The notes: a model not told the origin generated them from the sequence alone. Positions 1 to 9,885 are shown, counted from the first letter of the stretch. The stretch: DNA of 13,253 nt from Blastomyces gilchristii SLH14081 (GCF_000003855.2 NW_003101639.1:159662-172914), one strand, 5' to 3'. Made by a program: numbers and translations.

Positions 1-2
1 TC

Positions 3-1634
3 TGATTAGAAGTATAATTAAACTCTAAGTTGAATTTTAAATATTATATTCAACAAAGAACTATCAAGATAGAAAGACTATTAAATAACATTATCAGACT
101 ATTAAATACAGAGAGAGATCTATTCTTCCAGACTATAAGATAGTTATATATAGTCTGTATTATCTCAGTAGCTGATTATGAAGTTTAAGTTTAATGAAAT
201 AATCAAGAAAATTTCACTGAACTCTTTTAAAGTCTGTAAAATAGAGCTTTGAGAAGAATTCTGAAAGTATTCAAATCATCTTCTATTAAAGTAATGAAAA
301 TTAAAGCTTCAATTTCTTCTTCTACTATTAGATTTAAAAAGACCTGTATGAACTATACTCTCAGAGTTATAAAGATAAGCTTAAATTTTATAATCAGAGA
401 AAGAGTCTCTTCTTCATTTTTACTGATTAACTCTGGAAATGAACTGAATTGAAATAGATTTCTTAATTGAAATGAAAATAATTCTTTAAAGAAAATGTCT
501 TCTCAACTGTACAGACTATACTCACTGATTAAAAATCAATTTTCTTCTTTAAATATTAAAAAAGTTGATCATGAGAAGTTATCTCTCTGAAGAGAAAAGC
601 TTGAATCTCTTATAGACTTATAAATAAGTGAACTATCTAAAGAGAAAGAATATGAACATCATTTGAAGAGAATTTCTATAATCAATATAAAAGACTCTAT
701 TCTGATTTATTCAGATGACTTAAAAAATGAGAATTTGAATAGATTAGATACAGACATTGCTTATATTAAAGATAATCTTAATTTTATCTCAGATTTCTGA
801 AATCTAAACTGTGAATCTGAAGTCTTTGAGACTGAACTATTTATAATAATAAAAGCTTTCAAACTTATTAAAATAAAATCTTATAAAAGAGAAAATAGTT
901 TGAAAGAGATATAAATATTCTCTAATAGTCAAGCTGCTTTAAAAAGACTTAGAAATAGTCAGATTTATAATAATTAAATAAATCTTGAACTGATCTTAAA
1001 CTCTGTTTTAAAAATTCATAAGAGAAGAATATTAAAGCTGATAATTCATCTATACTAAGTTTCTATTTATATGAATATTCATAATAATGAATTGACTGAT
1101 TCAGCTGTAAAAAAAGATTCAGAACTAAGCAGATCTATTCAAAAAATTATATTCTGATCTTTTATAAAGAGAAAAATAAAAGAATCTTATTTAGATAAGT
1201 GAAATAAAAGCTGATACAAATAAAAGAAGAGTATACATTATTCAAGATTTGAAATAAAACTCAAGTGAAAATCTTGTTTAATTAAATATAAAAAGAAAAT
1301 ATTCTCATCTATAATACATCTAAAACTAGAATATGACTATTTTAACTCTTATATACAAAGATTTAATGATAGATTTAATTCAATAGAATGCTCATTCTGC
1401 AATATAAATGAGAATCCTGAGTATATTATAATATACTGTGCATTATATAATAGTCTCAGAGTCAGATTGAAAGAGAAGTATAATCTAAATCAATTAAATA
1501 TGAGATTCTTATTCTCAACTGAGACAGAAATTAAATACTTAATAGACTTTCTATCAGAAACTCAAGCAGCTATAAGAAAATGACTGAATTCAGAAATATC
1601 TGAATATGAAGAGAAGGAAATTGATCAGATATAG
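3..1634 (+). pseudogene. LINE ORF2 C-terminal part: RT end, RNase H, zinc knuckle
   Basis: One frame (codons starting at multiples of 3) can be followed from the window edge to a TAG at 1632-1634, broken by about twenty TAA/TGA stops but by no indel that I could see. Residues near the start (LNFKYYIQQRTIK) match the post-RT region of Tad1-type ORF2. RNase H follows: IYSDD at about 705-719 (family SDG), SNSQAALKRL at about 921-950 (family DSQAAL with Asp changed to Asn), and NELTDSA at 1083-1103 (final Asp kept). The C-terminal knuckle reads C-x2-C-x7-Y-x4-C (1389-1439), where Tyr at 1422 stands for the expected His (CAT to TAT). The family protein copies the element RNA into DNA at a nicked target; this copy cannot be translated. 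Family assignment is strong. The N-terminal half is off the window. Confidence 0.85.
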
Positions 1635-1993
1635 TCTGTTAAAACAGCTATATACTATCTTTTAAGAATTTATTTTATTACAGTCTCTCTTTATTTTACT
1701 TTATTTTTTTCTTTCTATTCTTTTTTATCTATCTATTTAATATGTCTATCTTTAAGACTGTGTTCTCTTTTCTTTTGTCATGATATTGTCAAATGATTTC
1801 AAAGTATCAGAAGATGTTAAAACACTGCAATTTATAAACAGTTTTTATATTCTGAGCTGAACTTTCCTGATTTTGCATATCTGAAATTGATGAATGTATG
1901 AAAGTTATCTTTATAGATATAGGAAAAACTCTGAGAACTTTTAATTCTTAGGTAGATGTTATAGTCTCTGACTGTATATATCTATAATTGAAG
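1635..1993 (+). other. LINE 3' untranslated region
   Basis: Sequence between the natural ORF2 stop and the AAT tail, with no coding frame that I can recognise. It starts with a very T-rich stretch (about 1665-1740). It is assigned to the LINE because no other element boundary lies in it. Confidence 0.6.
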
Positions 1994-2014
1994 AATAATA
2001 ATAATAATAATAAA
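1994..2014 (+). repeat. (AAT)n tail of the LINE
   Basis: About seven AAT/TAA units sit exactly where LINE sequence ends and Copia sequence begins. A short tandem-repeat tail is a normal 3' end for many LINEs and reflects target-primed reverse transcription. The last A residues may belong to the target. Confidence 0.75.
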
Positions 2015-2896
2015 AGATGCTATTATACTCAGACTTCTGTATCAGTCTCTATGATACTGAACTATTTATTTATAATGAAAGACAGATCTATATAATTATC
2101 TATATAAATAATGTTTATTTCTACAGTCTGAAGATTGATGATCTGAACTGAGTTAAAACTAAAATTATTACTAATTATAAGATTAAGAATATAGAGAATT
2201 TCAACTGCTATCTACAAATGAAGATTGATAGAGATTTAACTTTATTAATATTATTTTAATCTCTCTTTATAAGAAATCTTCTGAAGAAGTTCTTAATAAA
2301 TGATTATTACTCTATATTTACTTCTATGAAGAAGAATATTAATTTTATAAATGATAATGAGAAACTGATTGCATACACAGCAGAATTTACTCTATAATTC
2401 TATTAATTCAGTATCAGATTTCTGCAGTATCTGGTATTTAATACACATTCTGATATGAGCTTTGCTACAGGATTTCTTGAACAATTCAGCTCTCAGTCTA
2501 CATTAAAGAACTGAGCTATATACAAGTATACACTTCAATATCTACAGAGTTCAATCAATGAGAATATAACCTATCACAGAGATGCTGAAATTGAACCTGT
2601 AGCATATGCAGATGCTGATTGAGCCAGTAGGAATTCAGAATTCCGTTCAATCACTAGTTATATCATCTTCATGACAGATGACTCTGTTGCATAACAGAGC
2701 TGCCGGTAAACAGAGGTCTTTAAGTCATCAACAGAGGCTGAATATATTGTATCTTCTGAGACTGTATATAAGCTTGTCTATCTTCACAAGCTTCTAGAAG
2801 ACACTGAATTCATTCCATCTCATCTCAACAATCTGAATGCTGATAATCATCTCATTTCCATCACAGTCAATAATCTAGCTTATACAATTCATGCTG
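2014..2896 (+). pseudogene. Copia pol: RT palm and RNase H, first segment
   Basis: Frame with codons at 2014, 2017 and so on. YINN at 2101-2112 occupies the place of the YVDD catalytic box of Copia reverse transcriptase, both Asp codons reading AAT. Copia RNase H landmarks follow: VAYADAD at about 2599-2619 with the expected Trp turned to TGA at 2620-2622, and SSTEAEYIV at about 2725-2751. The segment stops inside the RNase H domain at codon Ala-Asp, where Gypsy inserted, and continues at 10149. About nine in-frame stops are visible, chiefly TGA and TAA in positions where Trp, Arg or Gln would be expected. CpG survives at about 2646 and 2704, unlike in the Gypsy pol. The family protein is a gag-pol polyprotein segment for reverse transcription; this copy is dead. 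Confidence 0.85.
2892..2896 (+). repeat. Target-site duplication, left copy
   Basis: TGCTG immediately before the left LTR, repeated exactly at 10144-10148. Five bases is the usual Ty3/Gypsy TSD length. Confidence 0.9.
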
Positions 2897-3154
2897 TGTA
2901 AGAATAAGTGCTCGCAGGCAATTATTCGGGTGTTTGCAGCTTGGCGTGATATGTACTGTTAACTACTAGAAGTATTCACAGTAGAAAGATAAAATGTAGA
3001 GATCAAATGTATAATAGTATTTAAGCTGAGTTGTGAATAGTATTTGCAAACTCCAGTCTATATAGTTGTGTGTAGTCAAGGGCTGCTAGCCCTATTGATT
3101 ACACAAGAGATAGAAATAGAGATAAAGAATTCATAAGAAGTGAGATTTCTTACA
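2897..3154 (-). repeat. Gypsy LTR, left (3' LTR of the element)
   Basis: 258 bases, aligned to 9886-10143 without gaps. The outer half (2897-3010) keeps CpG at about 2913, 2928 and 2944; the inner end (3105-3154) has lost nine G/C bases still present in the other LTR. Contains the 15-base imperfect palindrome at 3079-3093 and CTATATAG at 3058-3065. Confidence 0.95.
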
Positions 3155-3169
3155 TACTTCTTTCTCTCT
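3155..3169 (-). promoter_or_regulatory. Polypurine tract of the Gypsy element
   Basis: Read on the minus strand this is AGAGAGAAAGAAGTA, directly before the TGTAAGAA start of the 3' LTR. Such a tract primes plus-strand DNA synthesis in LTR retrotransposons. It fixes the orientation of the element independently of the coding evidence. Confidence 0.75.
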
Positions 3170-3265
3170 AAGGCTTCATCTGTGAAGTCTTTCACTGAGT
3201 GACTTCATAGAGTCAGCTCAGCACTGCAGTGATACTTACTAAAAATCCTTCATATCTATAAAAAA

Positions 3266-3276
3266 CCTCAGTGAGG
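3266..3276. repeat. Short perfect hairpin
   Basis: CCTCA-G-TGAGG, five pairs around one base, in an A-rich context. Noted only as a structure; no function is supported. Confidence 0.3.
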
Positions 3277-3368
3277 AAAAATTCCTTGTTATTATAAAGA
3301 GAAAAGAGTCTATCACTCAGTTTCTTATTTCATAAGATTCTTTGTAATCTACAGATTCTTCTCTAACT

Positions 3369-3467
3369 ATTACACAGATTCATCTTGCATCTTTCATACA
3401 GAAGAGTTCTGATTAACTCTCAATTATTTTTACAAGATTCTTGTGTGATCATTACACAGATTCATCT
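3369..3467 (+). repeat. Pair of 17-base direct repeats
   Basis: ATTACACAGATTCATCT occurs at 3369-3385 and again at 3451-3467, 82 bases apart, with weaker similarity upstream of each copy (AGATTCTT-rich). Degenerate minisatellite-like structure in the Gypsy 3' segment. Confidence 0.6.
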
Positions 3468-4005
3468 CACAGATAAATCACTCTTTATAAGATCACCCTT
3501 ATCAAAGAGAAATATTCACAAGTTAATCTTTCACTCATTCTTATAAATCATTGTTCTTTAACACTGTAGAATTGTGAGGAATTTTCTATTCTTTCATCAA
3601 CTCTGTAGAATTGTAGAATCAAGATGTTCACAGTCTGTAATCACTCTTTGTAGTCATATAGAAAGATTCAGACCTGCAATTCATAATCACTGTTGTTTAC
3701 TAGAGTGATCTGACTGTTCTGTGAGATCACTCACAGTGCAAGTAAATCTCTCTAAAGTAGTATAAATATCTCAGATCTGTCTGCAGAATCTTATCTTCTT
3801 TTCTCTTTTTCTATAACAGCTTTCATCTTTATAAACTGTGAGTATTCTCATTCATTCATGAAGTGTTTTCACTCAGATGACAGAGAGAGAGTATTTCTGA
3901 CAATATTCACATATTAATTCAAGAACTTCTTAAGAATAAAAAATTTTTCAATTTCAATATCTTTGTAACAATATCTAGCTGCTGCTGAGCTTTTTATGAG
4001 CATTT

Positions 4006-4317
4006 TCATAACTTCTCTAATTGCTTTTTATCAGCTGATGAAGCAGAGATGCTATCACTCATAATCACATCTTCATTCTTCTCAGTCTCACCACCGCATC
4101 CAATCTTCAGGCCAGCAGCTCATCCCATCTCTTCCCCAGGCCAGTCCCTGGCTTCAAGCAGTGCAGTCCTTCTCTTTACTGTAAGTCTTCTCATAAGTAA
4201 TTCCTTACAGACTCTAGCTAACAGTTCTTACAAAGCTCTCAGTGTTGTCAGTGTCTCCTGCGGCCTCACAGGCCTACAATCACCCTCCTCCTGCTCACAC
4301 AATCTCTGACCAGGCAT
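4006..4317 (-). pseudogene. Possible remnant ORF in the Gypsy 3' segment
   Basis: From ATG at 4317-4315 (minus strand) a frame of 104 codons runs to TGA at 4008-4006 with two internal stops (a TAA after about 30 codons and a TGA some 36 codons later). The conceptual product is hydrophilic and charged, for example EQEEGDCRPVRP, LTVKRRTALLEARDW and SADKKQLEKL, and looks more protein-like than the other frames. I recognise no family. It is not in frame with gag-pol (offset by one). It overlaps the GC-rich island. It may be an accessory ORF of the element or a captured host fragment, or only a chance open stretch; an antisense 86-codon open frame covers the same bases. Confidence 0.3.
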
Positions 4318-4380
4318 ATGCAAATATGTCTAGATTTCTCATCAATGATCCTCACGCCGCGGCGCATTTCCACAATTCCA
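4081..4380. other. GC-richer island spared by mutation
   Basis: This 300-base stretch keeps CC/GG runs (ACCACCGC, GGCCTACA, CCAGGCCAG, CCGCGGCG) and six CpG sites, four of them packed in about 4353-4363. I saw no CpG in the 5.5 kb from here to the right LTR. The change in composition is sharp against both flanks. Confidence 0.7.
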
Positions 4381-5010
4381 TTATCAATGAGAGATGAGTT
4401 CTCAGGTACCTGCAAAATCTGAGTAATCAAGAGAATGTGAATGTCATGAATTCATGATGAGAGTTAATCTGAGCAGATGAGTCTTCTCTCTGCATCTCAA
4501 TTGTTTCCAGGCTGAATACTTCAGCACAACTGAGAGAGTGAACACAGCTTTATAAGAAGTATCTGATCACATACACAGATGACCAGCTCTCAAGATTCTG
4601 TCACAACTGTGCATGCTCTGATGTCTGACTTCTCTGAAGTCTGTACATTTCTGGTGATCTTCACATCAAATGCAATAATTATCTGTATCACAGATATAAT
4701 ACTCTCTGCTTCTTTGAAGAGAGAAATTAGTAGTTGTGAGAGATTTGAATATCACAGATATTGATGATGTGAGTGTGAGTTTTCTTTATTTTTTCTTTAT
4801 TAGTCTCTAAATTGTATTCATGATTCTGTTTATTTTCTTATTTTTTAGTTTTAATAAGAATATGATTTCTTCTTTTCTTATATACACTGCAGACTGTTCA
4901 TCTCAGTAGAAACTCATCATCTTATAGACTAAAATTCATAAATAACAGTGTTAATATCTTTGTTACAACCAGGTCTTAGCAAAGATTATGCTATTCTGAC
5001 TTGTCAGAAT

Positions 5011-5191
5011 TCACAGTATGAAAGTCATGTCTCAGCTTCTGTAGATATCTTATCTGTCTGAATGATTTTCAAGTGAACTTATTCATCTTGTCAGAATACT
5101 CTTATCACTGAACCTTGAATCAGAGCTTATGACCTCACTTCTCTGAGTTAATAATCTCTTTGACCTGATATTCTCTTTCACTCTCTAGTAC
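5011..5191 (-). other. Chromodomain at the integrase C terminus
   Basis: Conceptual residues about 1555-1614: VLESEREYQVKEIINSEK, then a region matching the FKVQW, Trp-x-x-Y and WTW-like elements of chromodomains, with several Trp/Arg codons now TGA. In chromoviruses this domain binds marked histone tails and steers integration into heterochromatin. An insertion inside another transposon fits such targeting but does not prove it. Confidence 0.7.
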
Positions 5192-5449
5192 TTTATGAAC
5201 AGAGTGATAAGTCACAGAGTTCTCTTCTAAGAATTCCTTATATTCATGAAGCAAAGAGACATGAAAAACATTATATATCTGTAACTCAGATAACAGTTCT
5301 AATCTGTAAAACTATAAGCTAACTTTCTTCACAATCTTATAAGACTCTATTCATAAGAGATTCAGCTTCTTACTAGATCTTTATATAATGATATTTTCTA
5401 GACTCAGTCAGACTCTATTATCTTTCTTAAAACTTTTTATAATATACTT

Positions 5450-6310
5450 GAAGTCATAGTATCTCTTCTAATACTCTTGAGCCTTTCTCAAGAATTCACA
5501 GACTTTCTCTTAAATCTTCTGAATTCTCTCAGCTCATTCACAGACATCATCACACTCTATAGTGTACTCTTGTGAGTTCATCAAGATTATTCACAGATGA
5601 GTCTCAGTGAGTATCTCAAAGAGAGTTTTATCTGTACTAACATGCTTTGAGTTATTATATATGAACTCTGTAAGTGATAATCAATATACTCAGTTATTCT
5701 GATTGTAATTGACAAAGCACTGCAGATACTGTTTTAATATACTTATCAGATATTCTATCTGATCATCTATCTATTGATAAAAAGCTGTGCTTAGATCTCA
5801 TGAGATCTTCAGTATAGTTATCAGATCAGACTAGAACTCTTCTACAAAGATTAATTCTCTGTCTGAGATAATATTCACAGATAACTCATACAACTGAATT
5901 ACATTGTGAATAAAGATATAAGTTAAATTCTTTGACTTCAAGTTCTTATGAGTGAGTATAAAGTATGCTATCTTGATAAAGTAATTCACTATCATCAGCA
6001 CACTGTCAAAGCAGATATCATATATGTTCTTACTTTCAGAGAGACTTATAAGAGTATTCATTTCTAGCTATTTTCAAGGTTTCTGCAGAATGAGTAGAGA
6101 AGTAAGTTCTTTATATAGTCTGAATCATACTACTCATGAACTCTGATAAATAGCATAAGAATTCACTATCTTCTTCATAAGTTCTCATATCTTCAGTTAG
6201 AAGTATTTTCTTATAAATAACTCATGAGTTCTAGTATCTGTAAAATAACCTGCTAGAGAAGAGTCATGATATCTTTTGATGAGTTCTATACATAGAAACT
6301 CATTTATGAG
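5450..6310 (-). other. Gypsy integrase region
   Basis: An HHCC-like N-terminal part around 6150-6310 has lost ligands. The catalytic core follows: MNTLISLSES at 6061 (family MDxF; first catalytic Asp now Asn), IVNYFIK at about 5986-5966 (family VDRFTK) and IISDREL at about 5869-5849 with the second Asp kept. A 76-codon open stretch (6061-5831) makes this the easiest part to recognise. Confidence 0.85.
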
Positions 6311-6829
6311 TATATAAATTCAGCTCTCTCTTTGTAAGAGACTATTTAAGTCTCTTTAATTCTTTATTTCTGCAGGATTGATCTCTGCTGTGAGTAGTTT
6401 CTAAATATACTAAGCATATTCATTCTTCAGTTACAGTTCAGACAATCTGAATAGAAGATCTTATAAAGACTTATACTCTGTTTCTTCTTGCACCAGGTCT
6501 TTCACAGCACTTCTCAAAGCCTGTAAATTCTTCAGATTATAGATACTCTCTTCAAGAATTCTTACAGAGATTCTCAGAGTATTGACTCTCAGTGTTATAG
6601 AGAGTAGTTGTACAGACTTCTTCTCTCTCTCTTTTCTCTTCTCTTACAGAGAATTGAGAGACTCTTCAGTCAATCTCTTTATAACACTCAGTCTGAGTAT
6701 CTTATAAAGCTTTTCTGTCTTCTCTAGTCTCTCTATATCTGTTATTCTGATCTTCTTAATATAGTCTGATCTGTGAGAGAGTCTGTTCACTGAGTTCTTA
6801 GTTCTCTTGATATGTTCTATCTTGAATCA

Positions 6830-7290
6830 GAACTCACTCAGTCTCTGAGCTCAGTGAATCTGCTACTGTAAGAGTTTCTTAATTGAAGTAAACTATTATA
6901 AGCTATTATAATCAGTTCTAATAGTAATCACTGTTACAAGGCTCTTAAAGTAGTAACATTAGTGACAGAAGAATTTCACTATTATAAGAAGCTTCTAATC
7001 ATGAATATCATAGTTAATCTCTATGAGTTGCATCTTCTGTGAGAAAAAGATCACTGAAACTCAGTTCTCATTTAACTGTAGTTATAAGACTATTTCTGAA
7101 ATCACAAAGAAGAAGACATCTGTCTCTAATCTGATTAAGAGCAAGAGATCAAAGTGAAACAGTATCACTGTATTTATAAATATCTGTTTCAATCTTGCAA
7201 AGACCTTACAAGCTTCTGAGATAAAAAAGTTCTTACAGTTCTCTCTTCTTAACAATCTTTTCATTCTCTATTCATAGAATAACTTCTTCT
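6830..7290 (-). other. Gypsy RNase H region
   Basis: KNFFISEACKVFARLKQIF followed by RLETDVFFFVIS matches the start of Ty3/Gypsy RNase H, where the family reads LETDAS near the first catalytic Asp. That Asp codon is kept. Open for 60 codons at 7264-7082. Confidence 0.8.
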
Positions 7291-7449
7291 TATTTTCACT
7301 CTTCAGCATGTCTGTAAGAACTAAGAAGATTCTTATAAATACAAAGATAAACTGTCTGTAGAAATTCACAAAGCTCAGAAAGATCTGAATCTCATGAATA
7401 CTAGTTAGCTTCAGTCATGATAGAATAGTCTCAATCTGTGAAGATTTTA

Positions 7450-8160
7450 TCTGAATATTATTCACAGTGATTATATATTCTAGGAAATTAATTCAGTGAG
7501 CACTGAAGTTGCACTTTATAAGCTTAATATACAGTTCTGTCTCATCTAAGATCTTTAACACACTTCACACATGCTCAGTGTGTTCTTTCTTCTTCACAGA
7601 GTATATCATTACATCATTCAGATATATTATTATAAAGACATTCAGATATACATGAAGTATTTTATTAATAAAAGACTGAAATATTATGAGAGTATTAGTC
7701 AGATCAAAAGACATCACTAGATATTTAAATAATCTCAGTGCAGTTTTAAAGACAGTCTTTTATTCATTCTCAGACTGTATTCACAGTCATGTATATACAT
7801 TGATCACATTCAGTTATGTGAATATGACAGCTTTCATGAGACAGTTAATCACATTCTCAATCAGAGACAGGAAATAGCAGCTCTTTATTATCTTGAAGTT
7901 CAGATCACAGTAGTCTACACACAATCTGAAATCTTTATTCTTCTTCTTCATAAATATCACAGAGACTTCTGTGAAGATCTGTAAAGATCAGATAAAGTCA
8001 TTCTTCAGATTCTTCTTCACATAGGTCTGCAAGACCTCTGTCTCATAATGAGAGAGCTTATAGATTGATTCTCAGAAGAATTTCTGCTCTTCTATCAAAT
8101 CTATTATCAGATTCTTCTTACAGTGAGAAGAAAGCTTAGCTATCTTTACTGAGCTAAACA
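7450..8160 (-). other. Gypsy reverse transcriptase domain
   Basis: In order: VIFMKKKNKDFRLCVDY at about 7969-7910, IFT-stop-LNV in the first catalytic box (Asp to Asn), LVMSFDLTN at about 7720-7694 (family PFGLTN, Gly to Asp), and YLND at 7624-7613 (family YLDD). These are the standard Ty3/Gypsy RT blocks in the right order and spacing. Confidence 0.9.
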
Positions 8161-8605
8161 TCTCTGCAAGATCTCAGTATTTCTCTGATATCTGAAGCTC
8201 AGTTTTCATAACTGCAAGATTCTCAGACACTTACAAAGTCATTATATAGATAGGCTTATCTTCTCTAATTAACTCTGCAGCATTAACTGCTTCTATCTCT
8301 GTAAGTAAGTCTGTCAACACTGATCAGAAGTATAAACCTGACTCACAGACAGCTATGTGTGAATTGTGTCTTTAAAGTTATATAAGTCTCAAGTACATGT
8401 CATCTGTGATGTTCATGATAATCACAGTTTCTGCAAATCTTCTTCAGATTTCAGAGAGATCTTGCAATTCAAAGATAACTCTTATAAGTTTCTCAGCTCT
8501 CAGGTCTGAGTTCTCATATTCTGCTTATTATAAGAGCAGGTTCTCAGTCTTCATCTTTCAGCTTATTCACTCTGCAAGCTTTAGGAACATCACAGTGACC
8601 TGGGA

Positions 8606-8614
8606 TCCTGAGTT
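8606..8614 (-). other. Protease active-site remnant
   Basis: NSG within LMNSGSQVTVM, where retroelement aspartic proteases have D-S/T-G followed by a hydrophobic strand. The Asp codon reads AAC, a single G-to-A change from GAC. Residues 414-416, between the zinc knuckle and RT as expected. Confidence 0.75.
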
Positions 8615-8785
8615 CATCAATGCTTTCCATGCTTGCAGAGCAGCAGCACTGCAGCACAGTCTCTCTCTATAAGTAAGCATTTTCATCAGAGAAGTAACAG
8701 ATTCAGATATCAGCTTCAGAGCTCTTAAGAAGGCTGTTGCTGACTCTGTCTACAACTCCTCAAATTTCTATTTTAGTTTATTCAG

Positions 8786-8827
8786 ACAGTTTGTGTGAAG
8801 ATGTTCTGATTTAGAACAGATGAAGCA
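8786..8827 (-). other. Gag CCHC zinc knuckle, intact
   Basis: C-F-I-C-S-K-S-E-H-L-H-T-N-C is a perfect C-x2-C-x4-H-x4-C nucleocapsid knuckle, the RNA-packaging motif of retroelement gag. All four ligands survive although neighbouring codons are mutated. Confidence 0.9.
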
Positions 8828-8899
8828 GAGTTTCTTTTTCTTAATCTCTCTATTATACACTCTGTTCATAGAAGCTTATAAAGCTCTCTCTCTCTACTC

Positions 8900-9853
8900 A
8901 GCAGTCAGATATGAATCTCTCTATATCTTGTCATCTTTTCCTGACAAATCTGTCCTCTGTTATCCTGGCCCTTGCAGAGTCAGTCAGTAGTTCACTCTTC
9001 ACAGATCTGTGACTCTCACAGTGATTCATAAGTGATGAATGAGAGTCATCAGTTTCTTCAGAGTCAAGAACTTAGAGTCTTACTCAATGAGCTTGTTCTG
9101 CATGTCTTTATTCAGTCTCTTTATAAATATCATCATTCAGGTCTTGTTTCAGAGCTCTGTTTTCACAGGTCTCAATTCACATCACAATTCTATGAAGCAC
9201 TGTGAGTAGTTTTCATCAGATTTCTCATCTCTTTTTCTAATATTAGTAATCACAGCTCAGGTGTTCTCTGTTCAGCTTGCAGAGTCTCTTAACTTATTCT
9301 CTAGATAGATCTTGAGAACAGATCATTAGAATCTCTCATGATTATTCTCTAGATAATTCAGCCAGTTCTTGGCTTCAGTATAATAGAGGTCTGTCATCAT
9401 GTAGATGACAGCTTCTTCATCTTCCATGTCACACAGTCAGGCTTGTAAGTCAATTTCAAATGCAAACTTACAAAAGCTTTTATAGATTGTGGTTCAATAA
9501 GTGGTCTTAAGTAGTCACAGCTTAAGAAAGTTTCTTTTCAGTTTGTAGATGTCTCTGAAGATCATGTCTAGAGACTCAGTTCAAGAGTGTTTACAGACAG
9601 TAAGCATTTCTTGTAGAAAAATAGCTTGATTCTGTGAGAGATGCTCAAGAATGTTCTTCACTGAGATTGATTCATTTGTGAGTTCAGAGGGTTCCTCTGT
9701 CTGAGATGCAGAGAATGATGTCTCATGAGTGATTGATAAGTTCTCTGAGACTTCTTTCATAGGGGTTATTCATGATTCAGATGACTGCTCCTGAGTGTCT
9801 GCAGTAGGGTTTGCAGGGATGAGAGCATGTGAGTTTCTAGTTCTTTCAGTCAT
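8900..9853 (-). other. Gypsy gag capsid region
   Basis: Begins at the ATG 32 bases inside the right LTR. The part reading DMEDEEAVIYMMTDL, then AKNWLNYLE and SVLKIYLENKLRD, resembles Ty3/Gypsy gag (retrotrans_gag-type) upstream of the zinc knuckle. The first ~60 residues are Ser/Thr/Glu-rich and low complexity. Confidence 0.75.
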
Positions 9854-9885
9854 AACAGGCAGTTGCTGACTGACTGAGCTTGAAA
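9854..9885 (-). promoter_or_regulatory. Gypsy leader with primer-binding region
   Basis: Only 32 bases separate the right (5') LTR from the gag ATG. Read on the minus strand it starts TTTCAAGCTCAGTC and lacks the TGG start of a usual tRNA-primed site. It is partly complementary to LTR sequence at 10009-10016 (see findings), so self-priming is possible. Confidence 0.45.

Larger units (their letters stand above)
1..2014 (+). mobile_element. Tad1-like LINE, 3' part (copy 1)
   Basis: Non-LTR retrotransposon truncated by the window edge. It holds, in order, the end of the reverse transcriptase, an RNase H domain, a C-terminal zinc knuckle, a 3' UTR and an (AAT)n tail. RNase H after RT in one ORF, followed by a CCHC-type knuckle, is typical of fungal Tad1 LINEs. 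The right end is set by the AAT tail, after which Copia sequence starts abruptly at about 2013; the same Copia stretch continues without this break in copy B (down to 12752). The element therefore inserted into Copia A. The first ~70 bases match 11344-11415 nearly base for base, so the window holds two copies. It is the AT-richest part of the window and I saw no CpG in it. Confidence 0.88.
3170..4975 (-). other. Gypsy 3' segment between pol and LTR, unknown
   Basis: About 1.8 kb separate the end of the gag-pol frame from the polypurine tract, which is long for a Gypsy element. I recognise no domain in it. The LTR-proximal part (about 3280-3680) carries short dispersed direct repeats: a 17-base unit at 3369-3385 and 3451-3467, and a 12-base unit at 3564-3575 and 3603-3614. 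A GC-richer island lies at about 4081-4380. A short motif near GTAACAAAGATATT (minus strand) occurs twice, around 3970 and 4960. The segment may be an extended 3' UTR, the remains of an extra ORF, or captured sequence; the sequence does not decide. Confidence 0.6.
4976..9853 (-). pseudogene. Gypsy gag-pol polyprotein, RIP-inactivated
   Basis: A single minus-strand frame runs from ATG at 9853-9851 to TAA at 4978-4976 (1626 codons), with checkpoints at 8827, 8614, 7624, 7264, 6061 and 5191 all in phase, so there is no net frameshift. Residue positions: gag capsid region about 65-340; CCHC zinc knuckle 343-356; protease NSG 414-416; RT about 565-800 with LCVDY near 644-648 and YLND 744-747; RNase H about 855-1010; integrase about 1180-1470; chromodomain about 1555-1605. 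Dozens of in-frame stops break it; of about twenty in gag, some fourteen are TGA, where Trp or Arg is expected. Catalytic residues are hit as well. The family protein would form the particle, mature it, copy the RNA and integrate the DNA. A stop at 4993-4991 could be the original end instead. Confidence 0.92.

Noticed and set aside
1994..2014. (AAT)n run as a telomeric or free microsatellite
   Set aside because: It sits exactly at the LINE/Copia junction, so a LINE tail explains it.
3266..3276. Hairpin next to an A/T-rich run as an intrinsic terminator
   Set aside because: The context is eukaryotic and the stem is only five pairs; chance is likely in this composition.
3369..3614. Short repeats that might suggest a CRISPR-like array
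   Set aside because: Only two copies each, unequal spacing, inside a eukaryotic retrotransposon; no array and no cas-like genes.
4181..4210. GTAAGT...TTACAG resembling an intron on the plus strand
   Set aside because: Only 30 bases, shorter than fungal introns, and the frame stays open through it, so splicing is not needed.
4049..4309. Plus-strand open frame of 86 codons, Ser/Pro-rich
   Set aside because: Composition follows from TC-rich strand bias; no recognisable motif, and it lies antisense to the element and to a more protein-like minus frame. Kept only as an alternative reading of the GC island.
7686..7877. Plus-strand open frame of 63 codons
   Set aside because: Antisense shadow of the Gypsy reverse transcriptase.
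8397..8672. Plus-strand open frame of 91 codons
   Set aside because: Antisense to the protease part of the Gypsy gag-pol frame, whose in-phase landmarks are far stronger.
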